Source of the DNA: Thermus thermophilus HB8
Lineage (GTDB): Bacteria; Deinococcota; Deinococci; Deinococcales; Thermaceae
Assembly (NCBI RefSeq): GCF_000091545.1
Contig: NC_006461.1
Location: 1,772,304-1,836,303, forward strand
Reading direction: 5' to 3'
DNA: 64,000 nucleotides
The notes under the pieces: model-generated
What the model saw: only the letters and a program-made list of their open reading frames with translations
The model's database searches: none
Told to the model about the DNA's origin: nothing
Shown: piece by piece, positions 1-8,292 of the stretch
How the letters are laid out: each line of letters starts with the position of its first letter
How positions within the stretch are numbered: position 1 is the first letter of the stretch
Made by a program: the position numbers and the translations under genes

Positions 1-336
1 GTGGCCATCCTCCTCTCCACCCACCACCTCCAGGAGGTGGCCCGCTACGCCCACAGGGTGGGGATCCTGGGCGGGGGAAGGCTTCTGGACGAGGTGGTCC
101 TCTCCGGGAAGGAGGCCTACCGGCTGGAGGCGGAGCCCCTGGAGGGGGCCCTCGCCCTCCTCAAGACCCTGCCCCAGGTGGCCTCGGCCCGGCTCCAGGG
201 GCGGAGCGTGGTCTTTGAGGGGGAGCCGGAGGCCGCCCTCCGCGCCCTCCTGGCGGAGGGCTACCGGGTGAGGGCCCTCGCCCCCCACCGCTTTGACCTC
301 TTGGACTACTACCAGGAGAGGGTGCGGCATGTTTAG
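1..336 (+). CDS. ABC transporter ATP-binding protein, 3' end only
   Basis: Only the last 111 codons are present; the gene begins before the window. The visible LSTHH motif (residues 6-10) is the H-loop/switch histidine region that follows Walker B in ABC ATPases, and VGILGGGRLL follows it as usual. Residues after about 35 form the accessory C-terminal part often seen in ABC-2 exporter ATPases. Walker A, Walker B and the signature motif are outside the window. It overlaps the next gene by 8 bases (ATGTTTAG), so the ATPase and its membrane partner are probably translationally coupled. Substrate unknown; the family call is safe, the role is inferred. Confidence 0.88.
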   Translation: MAILLSTHHLQEVARYAHRVGILGGGRLLDEVVLSGKEAYRLEAEPLEGALALLKTLPQVASARLQGRSVVFEGEPEAALRALLAEGYRVRALAPHRFDLLDYYQERVRHV

Positions 337-1099
337 GCTCGTGCGCTTTGAGGTCTACAAGCTCTTCCGGCTCCGCTCGGTGCGGCTCGGCCTCCTTTTC
401 GCCCTCCTCCTCCCCTTCCTCTGGGCCCTGGCCCCGGGGCTCAAGGAGGCCTACGGCCTGGTCCTGGCCTCGGGGTGGCAGGTGGTGTCCTTAAGCCTCC
501 TCGCCGGGATGGAGTTCCTCTTCCCCTTCCTCGTGGTGGTGGCGGCGAGCGAGACCCTGGGAAGCGAGGTGGCCCAGGGCACGCTGAAAAGCCTCCTCCT
601 AAGGCCCCTCTCCCGGACCCACCTCCTCCTCGCCAAGCTCTTCGCCGTCCTCCTCTACCCCTTCGTCCTCCTGGGGGCGAGCTTCCTCGGGGGGGTGCTC
701 GCGGGGATGCCCTATGGGCTTGGGGCCTTCTACGGCGGCACGGGCCTCGGGGAAGGGGGGTTCGCCGGGGCGGGGCTTCTGAGCCCCCAGGGGGCCCTCG
801 CCGAGCTCCTGAGGGCCCACCTCCTCGCCGGGGCCGTGCTCCTTCCCCTCGCCTCCTTGGCCCTCCTCTACGGGACCGTCTTCCTCTCCACCACGGCGAG
901 CGCCCTGGCCGCCGTGGCCACCCTCCTCCTCATGCGCCTCCTCGTGGCCTTCCCCGCCCTCACGCCCTTCCTCCTCACCACCTATTTGGACCTCTACCTG
1001 CGGCCCGAGGCCGTAGGGCTTGGGCTACCCCTCCTCCTCCTCTACACCCTGGGCTTCGCCCTCCTCGCCGCCTTGGTCTTTGAGCAGAAGGACCTCTAG
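329..1099 (+). CDS. ABC-2 type exporter membrane subunit
   Basis: A 256-residue, very hydrophobic protein with about six predicted membrane segments, the size and layout of ABC-2 permeases. The segment SEVAQGTLKSLLLRPLSR (about residues 73-90) is the typical cytoplasmic loop of this family that contacts the ATPase. I chose the ATG at 329 because it overlaps the stop of the ATPase gene; a longer in-frame start at 293 would lie well inside that gene. The pair should form an export complex in the cytoplasmic membrane. No substrate can be read from the sequence. It ends 4 bases inside the convergent peptidase gene. Confidence 0.85.
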   Translation: MFRLVRFEVYKLFRLRSVRLGLLFALLLPFLWALAPGLKEAYGLVLASGWQVVSLSLLAGMEFLFPFLVVVAASETLGSEVAQGTLKSLLLRPLSRTHLLLAKLFAVLLYPFVLLGASFLGGVLAGMPYGLGAFYGGTGLGEGGFAGAGLLSPQGALAELLRAHLLAGAVLLPLASLALLYGTVFLSTTASALAAVATLLLMRLLVAFPALTPFLLTTYLDLYLRPEAVGLGLPLLLLYTLGFALLAALVFEQKDL

Positions 1100-2160
1100 A
1101 GGAAGCGCCCGGCCTCCAGCAGGGGGGTCCCGTCCAGGAGGAGCCGCCCTTCCCTCAAGGAGAGGACCAGGTCCCAGTGGAGGGCGCTTTCGTTCCGTCC
1201 GCCCGCCTCCGGGTAGCTCCGGCCCAGGGCCAGGTGGACGGTGCCCCCCATCTTCTCGTCCAGGAGGACGAGGCCCGTGGGCCGGTCCAGGGCGAAGTTG
1301 GTGCCAATGCCCACCTCGCCAAGCCGCCGGGCCCCCTCGTCCGTGGCCAGGGCCGCTTGGAGGTAGGCCTCCCCCGCCTCCGCCCGGGCCTCCACCACCT
1401 GGCCCCGGGCAAAGCGGAGGTACACCCCCTCCACCCGCCTTCCCCCAACGAAGGCGGGGAGGTTGAAGCGCACCTCCCCCTCGGCGGAGTCCTCCACGGG
1501 GCCGGTGAAGACCTCCCCCGAGGGCATGTTGCGCCGGCCGTCGGAGTTCACCCAGGTGCGCCCCGCCACGGAAAGCCTCAGGTCCGTGCCGGGGGCCAGG
1601 ATGCGGAGCTCCTTCGCGGCGGAAAGCCTCCGGATAAGCCCCTCCTGGAAGCGGGAGAGCTCCTGCCAGGCGGCCACGGGGTCCTCCCGGTCCAGGAAAA
1701 GGGCCCTCTCCAGGTAAGCCCGGAACTCCTCGGTGCCCATCCCCGCCCCCACGGCGTAGCCCACCGTGGGGTAAAGGGTGAGGGCCCAGCGCTTCCCGAG
1801 GCGGATCTCCTGGAGAAGGCGCCAGGCCCGCTGCCTGCGCAGGGCCAAGGCGGGGTCCACCGCGGCTGCCTCCAGGGGGTTCTCCGCGGAGAGGACGCGC
1901 AGGAACTTGTCCGCCCGCTGGTAGAGGGCGAGCTCCGCCTCCGGGACCTCCTCTAGCCAGCGCCCGCCGAAGAGGAGGAAATCCCGCTCCTCCCCGGGGT
2001 AGCTCAGGCGGATGAGGGGGTAAGCGCCCCGGCGCAGGAGGGCCCGCTTCAGGTGGGGAAGGAGGGGGAGGGCCGGGGTTTCCGCCTCCACGAGGACGGT
2101 CTCGCCGCTTTGGGCCTCGAGGCAGTACGCCGCCAAAAGCTCAGCGAAGCGCGCTTCCAC
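1096..2160 (-). CDS. M29 family (aminopeptidase T-like) metallopeptidase
   Basis: The 354-residue product resembles thermophilic M29 aminopeptidases: GIGTN near residue 284, then an LDEKMGGTVHLALG block and an ALHWDLV block near the C-terminus, which in the family supply Glu and His metal ligands and the His/Asp pair. It would trim N-terminal residues from peptides in the cytoplasm. It is shorter than the classic aminopeptidase T (about 400 residues), so it is probably a paralogue. The start is GTG at 2160, six bases downstream of a TATGAT -10 box, suggesting a leaderless mRNA. Its 3' end overlaps the convergent ABC permease gene by 4 bases. Confidence 0.78.
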   Translation of the reverse strand: MEARFAELLAAYCLEAQSGETVLVEAETPALPLLPHLKRALLRRGAYPLIRLSYPGEERDFLLFGGRWLEEVPEAELALYQRADKFLRVLSAENPLEAAAVDPALALRRQRAWRLLQEIRLGKRWALTLYPTVGYAVGAGMGTEEFRAYLERALFLDREDPVAAWQELSRFQEGLIRRLSAAKELRILAPGTDLRLSVAGRTWVNSDGRRNMPSGEVFTGPVEDSAEGEVRFNLPAFVGGRRVEGVYLRFARGQVVEARAEAGEAYLQAALATDEGARRLGEVGIGTNFALDRPTGLVLLDEKMGGTVHLALGRSYPEAGGRNESALHWDLVLSLREGRLLLDGTPLLEAGRFL

Positions 2161-2165
2161 CCTGC

Positions 2166-2172
2166 TATCATA
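2166..2172. promoter_or_regulatory. Shared -10 region of two divergent genes
   Basis: The heptamer TATCATA reads TATGAT on the minus strand, 6 bases before the GTG of the M29 peptidase, and TATCAT on the plus strand, 9 bases before the ATG of the E3-binding-domain gene. On the minus strand a TTGGGT sits 16 bases further upstream. The two promoters therefore overlap almost completely and may exclude each other. Confidence 0.5.
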
Positions 2173-2180
2173 GGACCAAG

Positions 2181-3203
2181 ATGGAAGAACCCAAGATCAC
2201 GCCCCTGGCCCGGCGCCTGGCGGAGGAAAACGGCATAGACTGGCGGAAGCTTCAGGGCACGGGCCCCGACGGGCTCATCGTGGAGCGGGACATCCTGGCC
2301 TACCTGGCCAAGGTCATGGCCGGGGAGGTGGACCTCCCCCCCCAGCCCGAGGCCCCGCCCCCGCCCCCCAAGGAGGAGGAACTGAAGCGGGCCCAGGAGG
2401 TCCTGGGCCGGGAAGGGGTGGACCTCGCCGAGGTGATCCCCCAGGAGCCCGAGCCCACCCCCCCGCCCCTCACCTTGGAGGAAGAGGAGCTGGACTTCCC
2501 CGAGGTGGAGCTGGACCTCTCCTTAGAGGAGGAAGAGGTCCTCTTGGCGGAGGAGCCGGAGGCCGTGCCCCTCGAGGCCTGGGAGGAGGAGAAGCCCCCC
2601 GTGGAAGCCCCCCAGGAGCCCCAGGAGGAGGCCTGGGAGGAGGACCTCCTCCTCGCCGAGGAGCCCTCCCCGGCCCCGGAGGAGGCGCCCCCGGCCCCAG
2701 AACCCCTCCCCCCCTGGCCCCAGGCCCAGGCGGAGGAAGGGATCGCGGCGGCCCCCGTGGCCCCTCCCCCGGCCCCCCTCACGCTCCTCCGCGTCCACCG
2801 CAGGCGGGTGGCCCTCGAGGCCCTGGAGGAGGCCGTGGCCCTCTTCCATCGGGTCCACGGGGTGCCCAAGACCCCCCTCCCCTTCCTCCTCCGGGCCGCG
2901 GAGCGGGCCCTCGCGGAGCTGGAAATCCCCTTGCGGCCCCTCGTGGGCCAGGTGGAGGGCGAGGAGGTGCGGGGGCTTAAGCCTTCCCCGAGCTTCCTCG
3001 CCCTCTTCCGGGAGGCGGGCGGGGAGGAAGGGGAAGGTCTCCTCTGCTTCCACGGGGAGGAGGAGGTGCACACCGGCCGCCCAAGCCTCTTCCTCTCCCC
3101 CGAAGGCCTCCTCGCCGCCTCGGGGCTGGAAGCCCCCCTGGCGAGGAAGCTCCTGGAGCGGGTGGCCCTCTACCTGGAAAACCCCCTCCTCCTCCTGGCC
3201 TAG
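2181..3203 (+). CDS. Protein with E3-binding (PSBD) domain and degenerate E2-like C-terminus
   Basis: A 340-residue protein in three parts. Residues 5-42 (PLARRLAEENGIDW, LQGTGPDGLIVERDILAYL) match the peripheral subunit-binding domain of 2-oxoacid dehydrogenase E2 proteins. Residues about 50-200 are a low-complexity Pro/Glu-rich acidic linker. Residues about 205-340 look like a decayed E2 acyltransferase core: PFLLRAAERAL and a C-terminal ARKLLERVALYLENPLLLL, but without the catalytic HxxxDG motif. There is no lipoyl domain. It may tether an E1 or E3 partner or be a relic; no other dehydrogenase-complex gene lies nearby. PSBD call strong, function unknown. Confidence 0.65.
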   Translation: MEEPKITPLARRLAEENGIDWRKLQGTGPDGLIVERDILAYLAKVMAGEVDLPPQPEAPPPPPKEEELKRAQEVLGREGVDLAEVIPQEPEPTPPPLTLEEEELDFPEVELDLSLEEEEVLLAEEPEAVPLEAWEEEKPPVEAPQEPQEEAWEEDLLLAEEPSPAPEEAPPAPEPLPPWPQAQAEEGIAAAPVAPPPAPLTLLRVHRRRVALEALEEAVALFHRVHGVPKTPLPFLLRAAERALAELEIPLRPLVGQVEGEEVRGLKPSPSFLALFREAGGEEGEGLLCFHGEEEVHTGRPSLFLSPEGLLAASGLEAPLARKLLERVALYLENPLLLLA

Positions 3204-3210
3204 GGGCGCT

Positions 3211-5208
3211 TCACCTCCGCTTCCGCTTCCGCCCCCCGGGGACGGGCTCAGGGGCCCTTACGCCCTGGAGGCGGGCCTCGAGGGCCCGGATCTCGTCCCT
3301 AAGCCTCGCCGCCCGCTCAAAGTCCAAAGCCTCCGCCGCCTGCCACATGGCAAGCTCCAGCTCGGCGATCCTCTCCCTCAGGTCCTCCCCGGAGAGGTCG
3401 GCCTCGAGGGGGGCCTCCTCGTAGCCCTCGGGGCGGATGACGGCCCTAACCTCCTTCCGCACCGTCTCCGGGGTGATGCCGTGCTCCAGGTTGTAGGCCT
3501 CCTGGAGGGCCCTTCTCCGGTTCGTCTCCTCTATGGCCCTCTGCATGGCCTCGGAGACCCGGTCGGCGTAGAGCCAGACCTCGCCCCTGGCGTTCCTCGC
3601 CGCCCGGCCGATGGTCTGGATGAGGCTCCGCTCGCTTCTAAGGAAGCCCTCCTTGTCCGCGTCCAGGATGGCCACCAGGGAGACCTCGGGGATGTCCAGG
3701 CCCTCCCGGAGGAGGTTGATCCCCACGAGGCAGTCGTAGTGGCCAAGCCTCAGGTCCCGGATCAGGGCCTGGCGCTCAAAGGCGTCCAGCTCGTGGTGGA
3801 GGTAGCGCGCCCTTATCCCGTGCTCCACCAAAAAGCTCGTGAGCTCCTCGGCCATGCGCACCGTGAGGACCGTGACCAGGGTGCGCTCGCCCCTTGCCGC
3901 CCTCTCCCGGATCCCCTCCATGAGGTCCAGGATCTGGTTCTCCGTGGGCTTGACCCGCACCAGGGGGTCCAATAGCCCCGTGGGCCGGATGATCTGCTCC
4001 ACCACGCGCCCCGAATGCGCTAGCTCAAAGGGCCCCGGGGTGGCGGAGACGAAGACCACCTGGGAAACCCTCTCCAAAAACTCCTCAAAGCGAAGGGGGC
4101 GGTTGTCCAACGCCGAGGGGAGGCGGAAGCCGTAGTCCACCAGGGTCTTCTTGCGGGCGTAGTCCCCCCGGTACATCCCCTGAAGCTGGGGCACGGTCAC
4201 GTGGGACTCGTCCAGGAAGACCAGGAAGTCCTCGGGGAAGTAGTCCAGGAGGGTGTAAGGAGGTTCCCCTGGGGCCTTCCCCGTGAAGTAGCGGGCGTAG
4301 TTCTCCACCCCGGGGCAGGTGCCCATGACCCTTAGCATCTCCAGGTCGTAGAGGGTGCGCTCCTTGAGGCGCTGGGCGTAGAGAACTTCCCCTCTTTCCT
4401 CAAAGTAGCGGACCCTCTCCCAGAGCTCCTTCTCAATCTCCTTCAGGATCTCCTCAAGGCCTTCCGGGGAGAGGTAGTGGGTGGCGGGAAAGAGGACAAA
4501 CCCGGGAAGCTCCCGAAGCCGCTCCCCGGTGACGGGGTGCACCTGGGAGATGCGCTCCACCTCGTCGCCAAAGAGCTCCACCCGGATGGGCTCGGTCTCG
4601 TAGGCGGGGAAGATCTCCAACACCTCCCCCTTCGCCCGGAAGCGCCCCGGGGAAAGGTCTATGTCGTTCCGCTGGTAACCGAGTTCCAGGAGGCGCTCCA
4701 AAAGGACCTCCCTGGGGTAGGGCTTGCCCCTTTCCACCACCAGGTTCCTGGCCCTGTACTCCCTCGGGTCCCCGAGGCCGTAGATGGCCGAGACCGAGGC
4801 CACCACGATCACGTCCCGCCGCGTGAGGAGGCTTCGGGTGGTGGAGTGCCTTAAGCGCTCAATCTCGGGGTTGATGGAGGCGTCCTTCTCTATGTAGAGG
4901 TCCTTCCCCGGGACGTAGGCCTCGGGCTGGTAGTAGTCGTAGTAGCTGATGAAGTACTCTACAGCGTTTTCCGGGAAGAGCTCCCTAAACTCCGCCGCAA
5001 GCTGGGCCGCGAGGATCTTGTTGGGGGCGAGGACCAAAGCGGGCCTTCCCAGGGCCTCAATGACCTTGGCCATGGTCACCGTCTTCCCCGTGCCCGTGGC
5101 CCCGAGGAGGGTGACGAAGCGCTCCCCGTCCCTCAAGGCCTCCACGAGCCCGGCGATGGCCTTGGGCTGGTCCCCCTTGGGGCTTGGCCCCCGGTAGCGG
5201 AAGGTCAT
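3211..5208 (-). CDS. uvrB: UvrABC system protein B (excinuclease helicase subunit)
   Basis: UvrB verifies DNA damage and loads UvrC during nucleotide excision repair. The 665-residue protein has Walker A GATGTGKT (about residues 39-46), the beta-hairpin region YYDYYQPEAYV, DEAD-like LDESH, helicase motifs GINLLREGLDIPEVSLV and QTIGRAARN, and the C-terminal UvrC-binding UVR motif (ALDFERAARLRDEIRALE) before a basic tail. I chose the ATG at 5208, which gives MTFRYRG and the known T. thermophilus length; an in-frame GTG two codons upstream (5214) is possible, with a TATACT box directly before it. It is convergent with the PSBD gene, 7 bases apart. Confidence 0.97.
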   Translation of the reverse strand: MTFRYRGPSPKGDQPKAIAGLVEALRDGERFVTLLGATGTGKTVTMAKVIEALGRPALVLAPNKILAAQLAAEFRELFPENAVEYFISYYDYYQPEAYVPGKDLYIEKDASINPEIERLRHSTTRSLLTRRDVIVVASVSAIYGLGDPREYRARNLVVERGKPYPREVLLERLLELGYQRNDIDLSPGRFRAKGEVLEIFPAYETEPIRVELFGDEVERISQVHPVTGERLRELPGFVLFPATHYLSPEGLEEILKEIEKELWERVRYFEERGEVLYAQRLKERTLYDLEMLRVMGTCPGVENYARYFTGKAPGEPPYTLLDYFPEDFLVFLDESHVTVPQLQGMYRGDYARKKTLVDYGFRLPSALDNRPLRFEEFLERVSQVVFVSATPGPFELAHSGRVVEQIIRPTGLLDPLVRVKPTENQILDLMEGIRERAARGERTLVTVLTVRMAEELTSFLVEHGIRARYLHHELDAFERQALIRDLRLGHYDCLVGINLLREGLDIPEVSLVAILDADKEGFLRSERSLIQTIGRAARNARGEVWLYADRVSEAMQRAIEETNRRRALQEAYNLEHGITPETVRKEVRAVIRPEGYEEAPLEADLSGEDLRERIAELELAMWQAAEALDFERAARLRDEIRALEARLQGVRAPEPVPGGRKRKRR

Positions 5209-5258
5209 CCTCACCCAGTATAGGGGCCCCCTCGCCTCCCCAAAGGAAGGGGGAGAAC

Positions 5259-5290
5259 AAAAACCCCCGCCCCCTTTGGGGGGGCGGGGG
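5259..5290 (-). terminator. Intrinsic terminator of slpA
   Basis: On the minus strand a GC-only 11-bp stem (5264-5274 with 5280-5290, loop of about 5 bases) is followed by a T-rich run (5259-5263 read as TTTTT). It lies 15 bases after the slpA stop and before uvrB, separating the two transcripts. Confidence 0.85.
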
Positions 5291-5304
5291 CGGGACCGCC
5301 AGGG

Positions 5305-8091
5305 TTAGAACTTCACGGTGTAGCTGATCTTGAAGCCCCGGCCGAAGTTGGGGTTGGTCCCGTTGAGGTCATCCAGGACGAACTCCCCGTAGGCCACGGT
5401 GAGGTCGTAGTACTTGGCCTCAATGTAGAAGCCGTCCAGCTTGCCCGCCTGGGTGCCCGGAGTGGCCAGCCAAGGAGCAGCGATGGGATCGGGGCTCCGG
5501 TAGACCCGGTCGCGGGCGAAGTTGAAGGCCTGGTTGCCGGACCCCACCACGGGGAGGCCGGTGCCGGCAAGCTGATCGCCCTCGTAGTGGGCGTAGGCCA
5601 CGCTGAAGTTGAGCTTGGGGGCCAGGAAGTCCTGGAGCTTCACCCCGGCGCGGTAGTAGAGCTCGTAGGTGGTCACGTTGGAGGGGTTGTTGGTGTACTG
5701 CGTCCGGCGGTAGGAGACCGCCCCGTCCAGGCTGAGACCGAAGAGGAGGGGATCGGTGGAAACCTGGACCCCGCCCTTCAGGGTGGTGTAGGTCGGGGCG
5801 CTACCCGCACCAGCGAAGCTGTGGTAGCGGAAGCCCGGGGAGAGGCTCAGGATGGCCAGCTTGAAGGGCTTGGCCAGGTCGGCGTAGACCTGGATGTCCG
5901 TGTGGCCGGAGACGTAGTAGGTGGCGTACTGGGCGGTGAGGTTGAGGGTGGGGATTAGGGCGTCCTCGGCCTTGCCGTCGTGGGCCACCCGCACGCCCCA
6001 GCTGGAGGAGTACTTCTGGTTCTCAATGGTGTAGTAGTAAGTCACACCCGGAGCAATGGCGTCCACAGCGGTGGTAAGGGAGAAGTAACCGTTACCACCG
6101 GTGTAGGCGGCGTTGTAGAAGCCCGTCAGGCTGAATCCCCGGAAGGACCCCAAGGTAGCGGCCACGCCCCAAGCGTCGTTGACGCTGCCCGGAGCCAGGT
6201 TGTAGTCCCCCTCGCTCTCGGCGTAGCCCTTGAGGGTAACGGGGCCGAAGCCCACGCTGGCGGAGACGCCCAGGCCGCGGGTGTCCGCCCCGTAGGGAGC
6301 GCCTGCCTTCTCACCGCCGTAGTAGGTGGTGTCCTCGTTCTCGGACATGCCCGCCTGGCCGTCGGCGTACTGCGGGTCCACGGCGTGGTAGTTGGCGGAG
6401 AGGGAAAGAGGCCCGAGCTTCGCCTCGGCCTGGGCGTAATACGCCCAGTCGGAGAGGGTGTTGTCAAAGAAGTCGGCGAAGGGGCTCCCGGGGGTCTGGG
6501 AGGAGACCCAGAGGCCGGAGAGCTTGGCGGGGCCGAGCTCCAGCCCGCCGTCCACGCCAATGGCGGAGCGGTTGCCCAGGTTGGTGGCGTAGTTCAGGGC
6601 CAGGTTGAGGGCGGAGAAGGGCTTGACGGCGGTGCGGATGCCGAAGTAGTTGCCGTTTAGGGCAGGAGCAGTATCCTTAGTAGCATCAGGTCCGGCCACC
6701 CCGGCCACCACGGTCACCTCGGGGGCAAGGGGGAACTTGGTGGCGGAGAAGGTGGCCACCATACCCTGGCGGGGGTTGGCCGGCTCAGAGTCGTTGTCGT
6801 TGGCGAAGAGGTAGTCGTTGAACTTGAAGCTGCTCACCGCCCGGCTGTAGACCACGCTGAAGGCCTGGCCGTCCACGTTGCCCTTGACGCTCGCGGCGTT
6901 GAGGCGGATGGTGGGAGCAGAGGTGTAAGCGGTCCCGAAAGCCGCGGGCACCTGGAGGGTGGCGCTGGCCTCGGAGACGTTCACCCCGCTCGTGCCGGGC
7001 TGGGCCACCTTCACGCCGAAGGTGAGGGAAGCGGAGCCCCCCGAGATGTTGCCCTGGTTGCTGTCCCCCGCCTGGACGCTGGAGGAGAAGGAGCCGTAGG
7101 TCCCCGTGGAGAAGGCGTTGCCCGGGAAGAGGCGGTCAATGTCAAAGTTGGTGCCGGTGTCGGTCACCACCGTGCCGTAGGTGGCGGAGAGGCTACCGGA
7201 GATGGAGTAGCGCACCTTGTTGAGCTCGGCCACCTGTTCTTCCAGCTTGGAGACCTTGTCGGAGAGGCCCACCAGGTCGGAGCGCAGGGCGGCGGCGAAC
7301 TCCTGGACGGCGGCCACGTCCTCCTTGGTGGCGAACTGCTCCAGGTCGGGGAGCTCCTGGCCGCCGGAGACCATCTTCTCCAGGGCGGTGACCCGGTCCT
7401 GGAGGGAGAGGACGTCCTGGTTCAGGAGGACGGCGAGCTCGTTCAGGGCCTGGATGGCGTCGGCGTTGGCCTCCACCTGGCTCCTAAGCCCGGCCAGGTC
7501 GCCCTTCACGCCCTCCACGTCCTGAGCCAGGGCGTCCAGCCGCTCGGCGAGCTGCTGGGCCTGGGCGAGGGCGGTGTCGGCGGCGATGGAGGCGGCCTCC
7601 ACCCGGTCCATGAGGTCCTTAAGGGCCGCCTGGTCCATGCCGGGCTCGGGCATGGGCTGGGCCTTGAGCTCGGCGATCATCGCCTCGAGGCGGGCGATGT
7701 CCTCCTTGGTGGCGGCGCTGTCCTCCAGGGCGGAGACCCGCACGCCCAGGGAAGCGAGCTCGGCGGCGAGCTCCTGGACGGCGTTCTTCAGGGCCTCGAG
7801 GTCCTCGGGGGCCAGGGCCTCCATGGTGGGGGAGGTGCCCTGGGTCTTCAGCTCCTCCTCAATCTGCTGCAAGAGCCGGTAGATGAGGAGGGCCGCCTGG
7901 TAGCGGGTGAGGTTCTCGTTGCCCCGGAAGGTGCCGTCCGGGAAGCCCAGGATGATGCCCTTGGCCGCCAGGGCCTCCACGGCCTCCTTGGCCCAGTGCC
8001 CGGCGGGCACGTCGGAGAACTGGGCCAGACCGAACCCCATGGAGAGGACGGTCAAGAGCCCTGCCAGTAGTGTGACCAGCCTTTTCTTCAT
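5305..8091 (-). CDS. slpA: S-layer / outer envelope SLH protein
   Basis: This is the main S-layer protein of Thermus, an SLH-domain envelope protein that links the outer layer to the cell-wall polymer. The 928 residues comprise a signal peptide (MKKRLVTLLAG..., cleavage near GLAQ), one SLH domain (FSDVPAGHWAKEAVEALA through LTRYQAALLIYRLL, about residues 25-75), a long coiled coil (about 90-300, rich in LEE/ALE heptads) and a beta-strand-rich C-terminal two thirds ending in aromatic KISYTVKF, which is porin-like. I chose ATG 8091, with GAGG just upstream, over the GTG three codons earlier. It has its own strong promoter, a 128-base leader and a terminator, fitting very high expression. Confidence 0.95.
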   Translation of the reverse strand: MKKRLVTLLAGLLTVLSMGFGLAQFSDVPAGHWAKEAVEALAAKGIILGFPDGTFRGNENLTRYQAALLIYRLLQQIEEELKTQGTSPTMEALAPEDLEALKNAVQELAAELASLGVRVSALEDSAATKEDIARLEAMIAELKAQPMPEPGMDQAALKDLMDRVEAASIAADTALAQAQQLAERLDALAQDVEGVKGDLAGLRSQVEANADAIQALNELAVLLNQDVLSLQDRVTALEKMVSGGQELPDLEQFATKEDVAAVQEFAAALRSDLVGLSDKVSKLEEQVAELNKVRYSISGSLSATYGTVVTDTGTNFDIDRLFPGNAFSTGTYGSFSSSVQAGDSNQGNISGGSASLTFGVKVAQPGTSGVNVSEASATLQVPAAFGTAYTSAPTIRLNAASVKGNVDGQAFSVVYSRAVSSFKFNDYLFANDNDSEPANPRQGMVATFSATKFPLAPEVTVVAGVAGPDATKDTAPALNGNYFGIRTAVKPFSALNLALNYATNLGNRSAIGVDGGLELGPAKLSGLWVSSQTPGSPFADFFDNTLSDWAYYAQAEAKLGPLSLSANYHAVDPQYADGQAGMSENEDTTYYGGEKAGAPYGADTRGLGVSASVGFGPVTLKGYAESEGDYNLAPGSVNDAWGVAATLGSFRGFSLTGFYNAAYTGGNGYFSLTTAVDAIAPGVTYYYTIENQKYSSSWGVRVAHDGKAEDALIPTLNLTAQYATYYVSGHTDIQVYADLAKPFKLAILSLSPGFRYHSFAGAGSAPTYTTLKGGVQVSTDPLLFGLSLDGAVSYRRTQYTNNPSNVTTYELYYRAGVKLQDFLAPKLNFSVAYAHYEGDQLAGTGLPVVGSGNQAFNFARDRVYRSPDPIAAPWLATPGTQAGKLDGFYIEAKYYDLTVAYGEFVLDDLNGTNPNFGRGFKISYTVKF

Positions 8092-8176
8092 ATGCCTCAC
8101 ACCCCCTTAAGGGTCGTGGGCGGGAACCCGAGACGGGCGAGTTGCCGCGTTTCCTCTCCGACCAGGTCCGCCCGGT

Positions 8177-8215
8177 GCGGGGAAAACCCCCCGAAAAGGA
8201 GCCCTTTTTCCCCGC
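8177..8215 (-). promoter_or_regulatory. Stem-loop at the 5' end of the slpA leader
   Basis: A perfect 10-bp inverted repeat (GCGGGGAAAA 8177-8186 and TTTTCCCCGC 8206-8215) with a 19-base loop. It begins about 4 bases from the predicted slpA transcription start (about 8219), so the mRNA would start with a hairpin, a known way to stabilise long-lived mRNAs. Role inferred. Confidence 0.6.
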
Positions 8216-8225
8216 ATCCGGCGCT

Positions 8226-8254
8226 ATCATAAAAACCTCACGCGCCCTTGTCAA
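8226..8254 (-). promoter_or_regulatory. slpA promoter
   Basis: On the minus strand TTGACA (8254-8249) and TATGAT (8231-8226) are separated by exactly 17 bases, a near-perfect housekeeping promoter. The predicted start near 8219 gives a leader of about 128 bases before ATG 8091. From memory, published work on slpA reports a long untranslated leader of this size. IS copy 1 begins 8 bases upstream of the -35 box. Confidence 0.9.
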
Positions 8255-8262
8255 GCGGTCGG
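8254..8262. repeat. Target-site duplication, left of IS copy 1
   Basis: AGCGGTCGG, identical to 9292-9300 on the other side of the element. Its first base is the complement of the first T of the slpA TTGACA box. Confidence 0.92.
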
Positions 8263-8292
8263 GGGCTTGCCTTGCAAAGGTCAGGAGGACGG

